From an uncultured Bacilli bacterium (GTDB taxonomy: Bacteria > Bacillota_I > Bacilli_A > RF39 > UBA660): a DNA stretch of 64,000 bases. The stretch spans positions 3,197 to 67,196 of the forward strand of contig CAJTZY010000008.1 of the NCBI GenBank assembly GCA_910584085.1. The letters are read 5' to 3'. Both the position numbers and the translations under genes were made by a program. Below the pieces are notes generated by a model. It was not told the DNA's origin, did no database searches, and was given only the letters and a program-made list of their open reading frames with translations. This document shows, one piece after another, positions 1-8,154 of this stretch (its first letter is position 1; each line of letters starts with the position of its first letter).

Positions 1-1224
1 ATTTTAAAGTTAATATCAGATTCAGAAAAGAATCTTAAAGGTGAATTTGATAATATTGATGATATAGTTTTTTTTAATAGTAGAAAGGTTATAGAAGCAT
101 TTAATAAGGAAAATGTCTCTGAATATCACTTTAATAGTACTACTGGTTATGGGTATAATGATTTAGGTAGAGATGTAATAGAAAAGGTTTATTCGGATAT
201 TTTTAAGAGTGAAGATGCTTTAGTTAGGGGACAGTTTATATCAGGAACACATGCTTTAACTGTAACACTATTTGGAATTTTAAGACCAAATGATATTATG
301 CTTAGTATAAGTGGAACTCCTTATGATACTTTACATGAAGTTATAGGTATAAAGGGAAATGAGAGTTCTCTTAAATCATTTGGAGTTAAATATGAAGAAA
401 TTGATTTAGTGAATGATGATTTTGATTATGAAAAAATAATTGAAAGAGTTAGTGGTAATGATTTAAAAATGATTTATATTCAAAGGTCTAAAGGTTATTC
501 TACTAGAAAAAGTATTAGTATAGAAAAACTAGCAGGTATTATAAAGAAAATAAGAGAAGTTAATAATACAGCGGTAATTATGGTAGATAATTGTTATTGT
601 GAGTTTGTAACAAAAAGGGAACCTATAGAAGTAGGTGCGGATATATGTGTGGGATCTCTTATAAAAAATTTAGGTGGAGGAATTGCTCCTAATGGCGCTT
701 ATGTAGTTGGTAAATCTAATTTAATAGAACTTGTTAGTGAAAGATTAACAGCACCAGGAGAGGGAAAGGAAGTAGGTCCTTCTTTAAGTATGAATAAACC
801 TTTACTACAAGGATTATTTATGGCACCTAGTGTAGTTGGATCTGCTCTTAAAACAGCGGTTCTTACAAGTTATGTACTTGAGGACCTTGGTTATTTAGTA
901 GAACCTAAATATAATGAAACAAGAGTTGATATAGTTCAAAATATTATATTTAATGATAAAGATAAATTAATAAAATATTGTCAGGGAATTCAAATGGGTT
1001 CACCAATAGATTCAAATGCACTTCCTATGCCTTCTGATATGCCTGGATACGATGATCAAGTTATAATGGCAGCGGGTGCCTTCACACAGGGTTCATCTAT
1101 AGAGCTTTCTTGTGACGGACCATTAAGGAGCCCCTATATTGCATATCAACAAGGAGGACTTACATATGAATATGGTAAGATAGGTCTTATAAAAGCCTTG
1201 GAAAAGTTAGAGGAAAATAAATGA
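1..1224 (+). CDS. PLP-dependent methionine gamma-lyase / aluminium-resistance family protein, 5' end outside window
   Basis: The frame is open from base 1, so the N-terminus is missing; 407 codons are visible. The protein looks like a fold-type I PLP enzyme of the methionine gamma-lyase-like family, also called aluminium resistance or YnbB family. Visible marks are the ISGTHAL segment, the DNCYCEF segment that usually carries the cofactor-binding Asp, and GSLIKNLGGG, whose Lys (visible residue about 222) should form the Schiff base. Family members are cytosolic C-S lyase-like enzymes; the physiological substrate cannot be read from sequence. The stop overlaps the ATG of the next gene by 4 nt, so the two are probably co-translated. 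Confidence 0.85.
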   Translation: MLKLISDSEKNLKGEFDNIDDIVFFNSRKVIEAFNKENVSEYHFNSTTGYGYNDLGRDVIEKVYSDIFKSEDALVRGQFISGTHALTVTLFGILRPNDIMLSISGTPYDTLHEVIGIKGNESSLKSFGVKYEEIDLVNDDFDYEKIIERVSGNDLKMIYIQRSKGYSTRKSISIEKLAGIIKKIREVNNTAVIMVDNCYCEFVTKREPIEVGADICVGSLIKNLGGGIAPNGAYVVGKSNLIELVSERLTAPGEGKEVGPSLSMNKPLLQGLFMAPSVVGSALKTAVLTSYVLEDLGYLVEPKYNETRVDIVQNIIFNDKDKLIKYCQGIQMGSPIDSNALPMPSDMPGYDDQVIMAAGAFTQGSSIELSCDGPLRSPYIAYQQGGLTYEYGKIGLIKALEKLEENK

Positions 1225-1880
1225 AAAAAAAGAAGCTAAATATACTTTATGAAGATAAATTTATAATAATAATAAATAAGCCTCATAATTTGCTTACTAT
1301 AGCAACTGAAAAGGAAAAGGAAAGAACTTTATATAATTATGTTTATGAATATTTAAAACAGAAAAATAAAAATAATAAAGTATTTATTGTACATAGGCTT
1401 GATAAAGATACTAGTGGTATAGTAATGTTTGCGAAGGACGAAAAAACAAAGATGTTTCTCCAGGACAACTGGAATAGTTTTAAAAGAGAGTATGTTGCTG
1501 TAGTACATGGAAAAGTTAAAAATAAAAAAGGTATAATTAAAAGTTATTTAGAAGAAACTAAGACTCATTTAACCTATTCCGTCAAAGATAAAAATGGTAA
1601 ACTTGCTATTACTGAATATGAAAAAGTGCTTGAAAATAAAAAGTATACTATGCTTAGTTTGAATCTTAAAACAGGTAGAAAAAATCAAATAAGAGTAGGA
1701 CTTAGTGATATGGGTAATCCTATAGTGGGAGATAAAAAGTATGGAATAAAGAAAGATCCTATTAGAAGAATGGCGCTTGTTGCTAATAAATTAGAGTTTA
1801 TTCATCCAAAAACAAAAGAAAAAATTGTTATTGATATAGATATACCTAACTCTTTTATAAGTTTATTAGAGATGTTTTGA
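1221..1880 (+). CDS. RluA-family RNA pseudouridine synthase
   Basis: A 219 aa protein with the RluA catalytic motif HRLDKDTSGIV, whose Asp is the nucleophile, followed by the typical LKTGRKNQIRVGLS segment and a C-terminal HPKTKE stretch. Family members convert uridine to pseudouridine in rRNA or tRNA. The length suits a protein with a catalytic domain and no S4 domain: it starts directly at LNILYEDKFIIIINKP. It overlaps the upstream PLP enzyme by 4 nt. The exact target (RluC/D-type 23S sites or a tRNA) is not determinable here. Confidence 0.9.
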   Translation: MKKKKLNILYEDKFIIIINKPHNLLTIATEKEKERTLYNYVYEYLKQKNKNNKVFIVHRLDKDTSGIVMFAKDEKTKMFLQDNWNSFKREYVAVVHGKVKNKKGIIKSYLEETKTHLTYSVKDKNGKLAITEYEKVLENKKYTMLSLNLKTGRKNQIRVGLSDMGNPIVGDKKYGIKKDPIRRMALVANKLEFIHPKTKEKIVIDIDIPNSFISLLEMF

Positions 1881-1931
1881 GAGAGAAAAGACCTAAATTT
1901 AAAAAAATGTATTAATAAATGAATAAAATAA

Positions 1932-1960
1932 TTGATATATTTTTTTTGTTGTGGTACAAT
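1932..1960 (+). promoter_or_regulatory. Sigma-A type promoter of the adhesin gene
   Basis: TTGATA at 1932-1937 and TACAAT at 1955-1960 are separated by 17 nt. They lie about 30 nt upstream of the adhesin start, which has a GGAGG ribosome site at 1977-1981. Confidence 0.6.
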
Positions 1961-1989
1961 AATTGTAGAAAATAAGGAGGATTTTTTGC

Positions 1990-4902
1990 ATGAAGAAGTT
2001 TAAATTAATATTAAGTTTAATATTTATGGTAGGAATAATGTTTATACAAAGTGTAAATGTAAAAGCCCTACCAACTAGTATAACTGTTACTCAAGTAGAG
2101 GATGCAGAACGTTATGGTGGCGGAGTTCAATATTTAGTCCCATTACAAGCAGATGGGCTAGGTGGAGTGGCATATTGTACAAACGTGGGAATTCCAAATG
2201 TTAGCGGACAAACTTGTACTTTAAATACTAACTGGAATGAATCTACTAGGCATGCGATAGGTGCTATAATTTATGCAGCTGAGCTTGCAGGAGTATCAAC
2301 AACAACTACAACAGATGCTTATTTTGCTGCAAATGTTGCTATAAGTGTATATTTTGGAAGAACGGTAAATGGTGTTGCATATACAGGTTCAGCACTTATG
2401 AATTCAGGAACGAATACAGGTAATTTGGCAAAACAATATCTTGCAGCAGCAAATAGTGCAGCTACTAGAGATTACAGTGTAACTTTATCGTCTAGTACAA
2501 GAACATTAACATTTACAAAATCAGGTAATGAATATAGATCAAATACAGTTACACTTGATTTTAATATTAGACCAAGTATGACGGTTACTGTTAATGGTAG
2601 AACAGTTGGAGAATTTAAGCAAGTTGGACCATATGATTTTCAAGTAGTTATACCTGAAAGTGCTATAATAGGTTCATCATCAAGTGTAGTTGTTAATCTA
2701 AAAAGTGAAAGAAATAATATACCATATGCAAGGGAATATACATGTGGCAGTAATCAGCCAGTTGCAAAACTTGATTTGCAATCAGATAGTAAAAGTTTAA
2801 CATTATCTGGCACAATTACTCAGGAAAAAGAATTAACAAAAGTTAGTGTTCTTAAAGTTGATGAGAATGGAAAAGCTTTAGCTGGAGCACAAATGCAAGT
2901 AGTAAATAGTAGTGGAACAGTAGTAGATAGTTGGACATCAACGACATCAGCTCATATAGTAACTGGAATTGGTGCAGTAGGAACATATTATGTTATAGAA
3001 GCAGAATCACCAGAAGGATATATTAAAAATACGGCACGTAAATCATTTACAGTTTCAAAAGATGGTGGAATAGAATTAGTTACTTTTGAAAATATTAAAG
3101 AGCAGGAATTAACGAAAGTTAGAGTATTAAAAACAGATATGTCTGGAACTCCATTAGCAGGTGCAGTATTTGAGGTAAGAAATAGTAGTGGGACATTAAT
3201 AGATAGTTGGACATCAACAACAACAGCACATATAGTAGAAAATATTACAACAGTAGGCACATATACCTTAATTGAGGTTTCAGCGCCAGAAGGATATATT
3301 AAGGAAAAATATAGTCAAACATTTACAGTTTCAAAAAATGGTGGAACTATAATAGTAACAATGAAGAATATTAAGGAACCAGAATTAACAAAAGTTAGTG
3401 TTCTTAAGTTAGATGAAACTGGAAAAGCACTTGCAGGAGCAAAAATGCAAGTAGTAGATAGTAGTGGAAAAGTTATAGAGTCATGGACATCAACAACAAC
3501 ACCATATACATTAACTAAAATAACATCAATAGGAACTTATTATGTTGTAGAAGCAGAATCACCAGAAGGATATATTAAAAATACAGCCCGTGAGGCATTT
3601 ACAGTCGCAAAAGATGGTGAGACAAAAACAGTTACTTTTAAAAACGTTAAGGAAGATACTCCAAATAGAATTGAAATACTTAAAAAAGATGGAAATGGAA
3701 CTAAATTAGGAGGAGTAGTACTAGTACTAAAACTTGGAACAAAGGAAATTGCTAGATGGAATACAAATGACAAAGATGCAAATCCAAAGGTATTTACAAA
3801 TTTAGAAATAGGTAAAGAGTATACTGTAGAAGAGGTAAGTACTCCTGAAGGGTATGTAAAAGCCGATAGTAAGAAATTTACAGTAGGAAAAAATTCACAA
3901 CCACAAGTAATAGAAATAATAAATTTAAAAGATAAAGATAATACAGTAATAAGAATAAAGAAGATAGATAGTAGTTCAAAACAAGGATTAGCTGGGGCCG
4001 AATTTCAAATTAAGGATAGTACTGGTAAGGTAGTAAAAGAATGGGCATCAACAACAGATTACCAGGAATTTAAGGATTTAGCTATTGGAAAATATACTTT
4101 AGTAGAGATAAAAGCACCCAATGGTTATATATTAAATACTACACCTATCCCATTTGAGGTATCAAAAAATGGTCAAGTTTTCTCTTATGAAATGGAAAAT
4201 ACTATAAATAAAATTCAAATAACAAAAATAGATGCTGCAACAGGAAAACAACTAAGTGGAATAGAATTAGAAATTCAAGATGAAAAAGGAAAAATAGTTA
4301 AAGATGCAAATGGCAAAGATTTAAAATGGACTACGAATGGTAGAGCTAAAGAAATTGAAAAATTAAGTCCAGGGACTTATAAATTAGTGGAAACGAAAAC
4401 ACTTGATGGTTATATTCTAGCAAGCCCAATAACATTTACTGTTGATGAAAATGGTAATCCATCAAGTCGAAAAATTGAAATGGAAAATGAGCCTACAAAG
4501 GTTGAAATAAGTAAAATAAGTGTAGCAAACGGTAAATTGCTTCCAGGAGCAACACTAGAAATACAAGATGAAAAAGGACAAATAGTTAAAGATTCAGAAG
4601 GAAAAGATTTAAAATGGGTTTCTACTGATGAACCATATATAATAAGAGGATTAAAGGAAGGAACATATTACTTAGTAGAGACAATCGCGCCAGAAGGTTA
4701 TGAGTTATCAAAAGAAAAAGTAAAATTTGAAATATCTAAAGATAAACAACCAGAACCAGTTAAAATGGAAAATGAATTATTAGTTCCAGTTCCAGATACA
4801 TTAAGTTCTAGATCAACATTATTATTATGTATAGCTATGTTTGATATAGCTCTTGGAATAGGCATAGTTACTTATGTTAAAAAGAATAAGGTTCAAGAAT
4901 AG
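1990..4902 (+). CDS. Sortase-anchored surface adhesin: thioester-like domain plus seven prealbumin-like repeats
   Basis: A 970 aa secreted wall protein. Residues 1-26 are a signal peptide. Residues about 35-130 resemble a thioester (TED) domain, with Cys63 in AYCTN. The usual partner motif TQxAIW reads ANVAIS, so the Gln is replaced by Asn115. Seven SpaA/Cna_B-like domains follow (from about residue 280 to 930), each opening like KVSVLKVDENGKALAGA and closing with an APEGY-type segment that in this family can carry the isopeptide Glu. The C-terminus has a VPDTL sorting-type motif, a hydrophobic helix and a KKNK tail. A sortase gene overlaps the 3' end by 29 nt, which fits a dedicated sortase-substrate pair. 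Role in adhesion is inferred from the architecture. Confidence 0.88.
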   Translation: MKKFKLILSLIFMVGIMFIQSVNVKALPTSITVTQVEDAERYGGGVQYLVPLQADGLGGVAYCTNVGIPNVSGQTCTLNTNWNESTRHAIGAIIYAAELAGVSTTTTTDAYFAANVAISVYFGRTVNGVAYTGSALMNSGTNTGNLAKQYLAAANSAATRDYSVTLSSSTRTLTFTKSGNEYRSNTVTLDFNIRPSMTVTVNGRTVGEFKQVGPYDFQVVIPESAIIGSSSSVVVNLKSERNNIPYAREYTCGSNQPVAKLDLQSDSKSLTLSGTITQEKELTKVSVLKVDENGKALAGAQMQVVNSSGTVVDSWTSTTSAHIVTGIGAVGTYYVIEAESPEGYIKNTARKSFTVSKDGGIELVTFENIKEQELTKVRVLKTDMSGTPLAGAVFEVRNSSGTLIDSWTSTTTAHIVENITTVGTYTLIEVSAPEGYIKEKYSQTFTVSKNGGTIIVTMKNIKEPELTKVSVLKLDETGKALAGAKMQVVDSSGKVIESWTSTTTPYTLTKITSIGTYYVVEAESPEGYIKNTAREAFTVAKDGETKTVTFKNVKEDTPNRIEILKKDGNGTKLGGVVLVLKLGTKEIARWNTNDKDANPKVFTNLEIGKEYTVEEVSTPEGYVKADSKKFTVGKNSQPQVIEIINLKDKDNTVIRIKKIDSSSKQGLAGAEFQIKDSTGKVVKEWASTTDYQEFKDLAIGKYTLVEIKAPNGYILNTTPIPFEVSKNGQVFSYEMENTINKIQITKIDAATGKQLSGIELEIQDEKGKIVKDANGKDLKWTTNGRAKEIEKLSPGTYKLVETKTLDGYILASPITFTVDENGNPSSRKIEMENEPTKVEISKISVANGKLLPGATLEIQDEKGQIVKDSEGKDLKWVSTDEPYIIRGLKEGTYYLVETIAPEGYELSKEKVKFEISKDKQPEPVKMENELLVPVPDTLSSRSTLLLCIAMFDIALGIGIVTYVKKNKVQE

Positions 4903-5560
4903 TGTAGTACTTTTAATAGGAATATCGATAATATTTATTGGTATTGGAATGGGATTTTATGAATACTTTTTAGAAAGAAAAGAAAAGGCTTTCTCTGATA
5001 TGAATATAATGTTATTTGAGCATGAAATTCCAGAGATAATAGAATCTGAAAAAGATTTAAATGATAAAAAGCAGGATGATGAAAATAATACTCCTGATAT
5101 TCCAGATAAAACAGAGGAAAAGCCACCAGAGAAACCTCAATCACCGACATATAATTATATTGGTATTCTTGAAATTCCAAAAATAAATTTAAAGAGAGGA
5201 TTTTTAGATTTAAATTCTAGATATAATAATGTTGATTATAATATAACGCTTATAGCAGGATCAACTTTTCCAAATGAGGAAAATAATAATTTAATTTTGG
5301 CTGCTCATTCTGGAAATTGTACTGTATGTTTCTTTGACCAACTTTATAAGCTTCAACTTAATGATATGGCGTATGTATATTATAAGAATATTAAATATGC
5401 ATATAAGATTGTTAATGTTTATGAAGTTCCTAAGGTTGGGAAGGTTGCTATTCATAGAGATTATAATAAGAATACATTAACGCTTATTACTTGTACAAGG
5501 AATAGTAATACAAAACAAACAGTATATATATTAGAATTAACAAATAAAGAAAATTATTAA
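4874..5560 (+). CDS. Sortase family cysteine transpeptidase
   Basis: A 228 aa protein with an N-terminal membrane helix (residues about 10-32), an acidic Pro/Glu-rich linker, then a sortase beta-barrel beginning at GILEIPKINLKRG. His145 (LAAHSGN) and Cys207 (LITCTRN) are the expected catalytic pair. Most sortases have an Arg a few residues after the Cys strand; here that stretch reads NTKQTVYI, so the Arg is either the one in TCTRN or is replaced. The start overlaps the adhesin by 29 nt, and the likely job is anchoring that adhesin through its VPDTL signal to the cell wall or to other subunits. Confidence 0.88.
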   Translation: MLKRIRFKNSVVLLIGISIIFIGIGMGFYEYFLERKEKAFSDMNIMLFEHEIPEIIESEKDLNDKKQDDENNTPDIPDKTEEKPPEKPQSPTYNYIGILEIPKINLKRGFLDLNSRYNNVDYNITLIAGSTFPNEENNNLILAAHSGNCTVCFFDQLYKLQLNDMAYVYYKNIKYAYKIVNVYEVPKVGKVAIHRDYNKNTLTLITCTRNSNTKQTVYILELTNKENY

Positions 5561-5574
5561 AAAGAGGTGAGTGT

Positions 5575-6189
5575 ATGAATGATTTTTCATTAGTAGATAA
5601 ATTAAAAATATTAATGAATATGATAGCAACATCTCCTCTTTTTTTATTTTGTTTTTTAATAGGAATACTATTATTAGTTTTATTAATATTGTATATTAAA
5701 AAGGGCACTAAGGTTAATAAGTGGATATTAATATCTATTCTGATTATAATTTGTATTATGTTAATATTTAATTATAATTCTATTTTATTTCATTTATTTG
5801 ATGATTTAATAAATAGTATATTTATGGCACTATATTTTCCAAATTTTACTATTTATTTACTTATATTGATAGTTTCTAATTTTTTCTTTATATATTCTAT
5901 ATTTAATAAAAAGGTGAAAAATTCATATAAAATTGCAAATACCTCATGTTCATTAATTTTAGATATATTTTTAATATTTATAATAGATATAGTAAAGAAA
6001 ACTGGTATATCTACTTATGATACATTAGATTTATATACAAATTCTAATTTATTAGTTTTATTGCAACTTTCATCAGCTGTATTTGTTTCTTGGATATTAC
6101 TAAATTTACTTTTAACTGCATATCACAAGTTACAAAGGTATGATAAAATTGAACAACCTAAAATGCCAGAGATAATATTTGATGCATAA
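5575..6189 (+). CDS. Polytopic membrane protein of unknown function
   Basis: A 204 aa, highly hydrophobic protein with about five predicted membrane segments (residues about 20-42, 47-75, 90-112, 125-145, 160-183) and a short polar C-terminus ending in EIIFDA. I do not recognise a family. It starts 14 nt after the sortase stop with an AAGAGGTGAG ribosome site and is followed by a terminator, so it is the last gene of the adhesin-sortase operon. A role in the same surface system is plausible only by position. Confidence 0.75.
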   Translation: MNDFSLVDKLKILMNMIATSPLFLFCFLIGILLLVLLILYIKKGTKVNKWILISILIIICIMLIFNYNSILFHLFDDLINSIFMALYFPNFTIYLLILIVSNFFFIYSIFNKKVKNSYKIANTSCSLILDIFLIFIIDIVKKTGISTYDTLDLYTNSNLLVLLQLSSAVFVSWILLNLLLTAYHKLQRYDKIEQPKMPEIIFDA

Positions 6190-6193
6190 AATT

Positions 6194-6215
6194 AAAGTCC
6201 TATTGGGACTTTTTC
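6194..6215 (+). terminator. Intrinsic terminator of the adhesin-sortase operon
   Basis: AAAGTCC (6194-6200), a 5 nt loop and GGACTTT form a 7 bp stem followed by a short T-run. Confidence 0.75.
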
Positions 6216-6245
6216 TTGACTTATTGTATTGTTATAGATTATAAT
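6216..6245 (+). promoter_or_regulatory. Promoter of the small acidic protein / ClpX-like operon
   Basis: TTGACT (6216-6221), an 18 nt spacer and TATAAT (6240-6245) directly follow the terminator. The first gene starts at 6267, so the leader is short. Confidence 0.65.
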
Positions 6246-6266
6246 AAAAATAATTTAGGTGATATT

Positions 6267-6533
6267 ATGATTAATGAAGAAGATATATTAGATATGAATA
6301 TAGTTGCTACTGAAAAAAGTTTTTTAAAGAAATATAATAATATTTATATTACTGATGAGCAAGTAAATATATTGAGAAAATATGATATAGATATAAATAA
6401 TTACAATAATATTTCTGAATTAATTTATGATATTGAAACATACCTAAATGATTCTTATAATGATTTAGATGATTTAGAATGGGTATCTGAATCATTGTCA
6501 GAGTATAATTATTATAACAATGTAAATAAATAG
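6267..6533 (+). CDS. Small acidic hypothetical protein
   Basis: An 88 aa acidic protein rich in Asp, Asn and Tyr, with no recognised domain. The start at 6267 is chosen because it follows an AGGTGAT ribosome site (6257-6263). An in-frame TTG at 6216 is part of the promoter -35 box and cannot be the start. It precedes the ClpX-like ATPase by 28 nt and is probably co-transcribed, so it could be an adaptor or substrate of that ATPase; this is inference from position. Confidence 0.65.
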   Translation: MINEEDILDMNIVATEKSFLKKYNNIYITDEQVNILRKYDIDINNYNNISELIYDIETYLNDSYNDLDDLEWVSESLSEYNYYNNVNK

Positions 6534-6561
6534 ATTATTATTTAAATCAGGGGGAAAATTT

Positions 6562-8073
6562 ATGAATAGTATTGCAATTCTTTTTGAGAAAGTAAGTTTA
6601 GAACGACAAAGATTTATATTTAAACCAAAGAAAATAGTTAAAGGGGTATGGGATAAAGAAGAACATACATTTTTAACAATAGATGGTGATTATTATGATT
6701 TATTAGATGGTGGAGATCCATGTGATGATTATTTTTGTGATGTGCAAACTACAATTAAAGAGTTAAAGAAAACTTTTGGATCTGATAATACCGAAGATGA
6801 GTTATTAAAAAGATATTATGATCTTTGTACTGATTATTTATATGCTGGTTATTATGATGAAAATACTAATGGATTAAGCATTAAAAGAATCTCTTTTGAT
6901 CACATTATTGAATCAATTGAGCAAAATAAGCAAATTAAAGATGTGGCAGTTAATGAAGAATTTTATGTATTTGAAAAAAACATTTTAAAAGATATAATGA
7001 ATTTACCTGAATCGGAGATTAAGGGCAAAATAGATGAAATTATTTCTGAATTAGATAATGAAGATAATGTTAAAGAATATCCAAATATTATACCTAGTTC
7101 TAAAAATAGTCAGAAACTTATAACATTAAAGAAATTAAGAAGAGAGGTTTTATCTAAAATAGTTGGCCAAGATGATGCGGTTAATGATATAACACGTGGT
7201 ATTATGATAAATCAAACTTCTAGTAATCCAAATAATAAATCACATATGTTAGTTACTGGTCCTACTGGTACAGGAAAAACAGAAATTGTTAAAATTGTCT
7301 GTGATACATTAAATTTACCATTTTTTGAGGCAGATGCGACTGCATATACAAAAGAGGGGTATGTAGGTAAAAGTGTTTATTCAATGTTGGATGGTTTAAT
7401 TACAGCCGCTGATGGAGATATAGAAGCTGCTCAAAATGGTATTTTGGTAATAGATGAAATAGATAAAAAGGTATATGGTAGAACTTCAGATGATGTAGGT
7501 GGTAAGGCTGTCTTATATTCTTTATTAAAAATAATGGATAGAGGGATTATTGAATTAAATAATACAGTTTTTGATACATCTGATTTAACAATAATATGTA
7601 TGGGTGCATTTGAAGAATTTTATCAAAAGAAGTTAAAAGATAATAATAAAATAGGTTTTAGCGAGCCTACTTCTAAAAGTCAAAGAGAAAATATTATTTT
7701 AACTAAGGAGGATTTAGTAAAGGAGGGAGTTCCTGCTGAATTTCTTGGAAGAATTGGGGACGTAACTAGTACAATTCCTTTTGATGAAGAAACATTAATT
7801 CATTTATTATATAATTCGAAATTAAGTGCACTAAAACTACAAAAAGAATATTTTAAAGAAGCCTTTGATGTTGATTTAATTAGTACATATGGGTATGCGA
7901 AAGAGATAGCAAAGCGAGCCCTAAAATCTAAAACTAATGCTAGAGAATTAAAACCACTTATAAGAGCATCTTTAAAATATGCAACAGATGAATTTTTATC
8001 TGGTAAAAGGGCTAAAGTATTAAAAATAAATAAGGAAACTGTTTTAGATTCTAAAAAATATTACATTGAATAA
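6562..8073 (+). CDS. ClpX-like AAA+ ATPase with a divergent N-terminal domain
   Basis: A 503 aa protein. Residues about 195-480 are a ClpX-type AAA+ module: VGQDDAVND, Walker A GPTGTGKT (233-240), Walker B LVIDEIDK (about 297-304), a GRIGDVTST segment and a C-terminal small domain with NARELKPLIR sensor 2. The first 190 residues are acidic and lack the CxxC zinc-binding domain of classical ClpX, and the GYVG pore-loop motif of ClpX is present as GYVG in KEGYVGKSV. It is likely a hexameric unfoldase; whether it docks to ClpP is unclear. It has its own AGGGGGAAAA ribosome site after the small acidic gene and is followed by a strong terminator. Confidence 0.82.
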   Translation: MNSIAILFEKVSLERQRFIFKPKKIVKGVWDKEEHTFLTIDGDYYDLLDGGDPCDDYFCDVQTTIKELKKTFGSDNTEDELLKRYYDLCTDYLYAGYYDENTNGLSIKRISFDHIIESIEQNKQIKDVAVNEEFYVFEKNILKDIMNLPESEIKGKIDEIISELDNEDNVKEYPNIIPSSKNSQKLITLKKLRREVLSKIVGQDDAVNDITRGIMINQTSSNPNNKSHMLVTGPTGTGKTEIVKIVCDTLNLPFFEADATAYTKEGYVGKSVYSMLDGLITAADGDIEAAQNGILVIDEIDKKVYGRTSDDVGGKAVLYSLLKIMDRGIIELNNTVFDTSDLTIICMGAFEEFYQKKLKDNNKIGFSEPTSKSQRENIILTKEDLVKEGVPAEFLGRIGDVTSTIPFDEETLIHLLYNSKLSALKLQKEYFKEAFDVDLISTYGYAKEIAKRALKSKTNARELKPLIRASLKYATDEFLSGKRAKVLKINKETVLDSKKYYIE

Positions 8074-8088
8074 TGTAGTATTTTTTTT
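8057..8088 (+). terminator. Intrinsic terminator after the ClpX-like gene
   Basis: AATATTACATT (8057-8067), loop GAAT and AATGTAGTATT form an 11 bp stem with one G-T pair, followed by eight T. The stem overlaps the last codons of the gene. Confidence 0.85.
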
Positions 8089-8154
8089 GTAAATTTTGCT
8101 ATAAAAAAAGGAATTTGAAAAGTTTTCTCGTATATATACTATAGAGGTGATAGT

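Noticed and set aside
2988..3773. Minus-strand open frames opposite the adhesin repeats
   Set aside because: They mirror the repeated coding units of the adhesin, lack ribosome sites and have no recognisable content.
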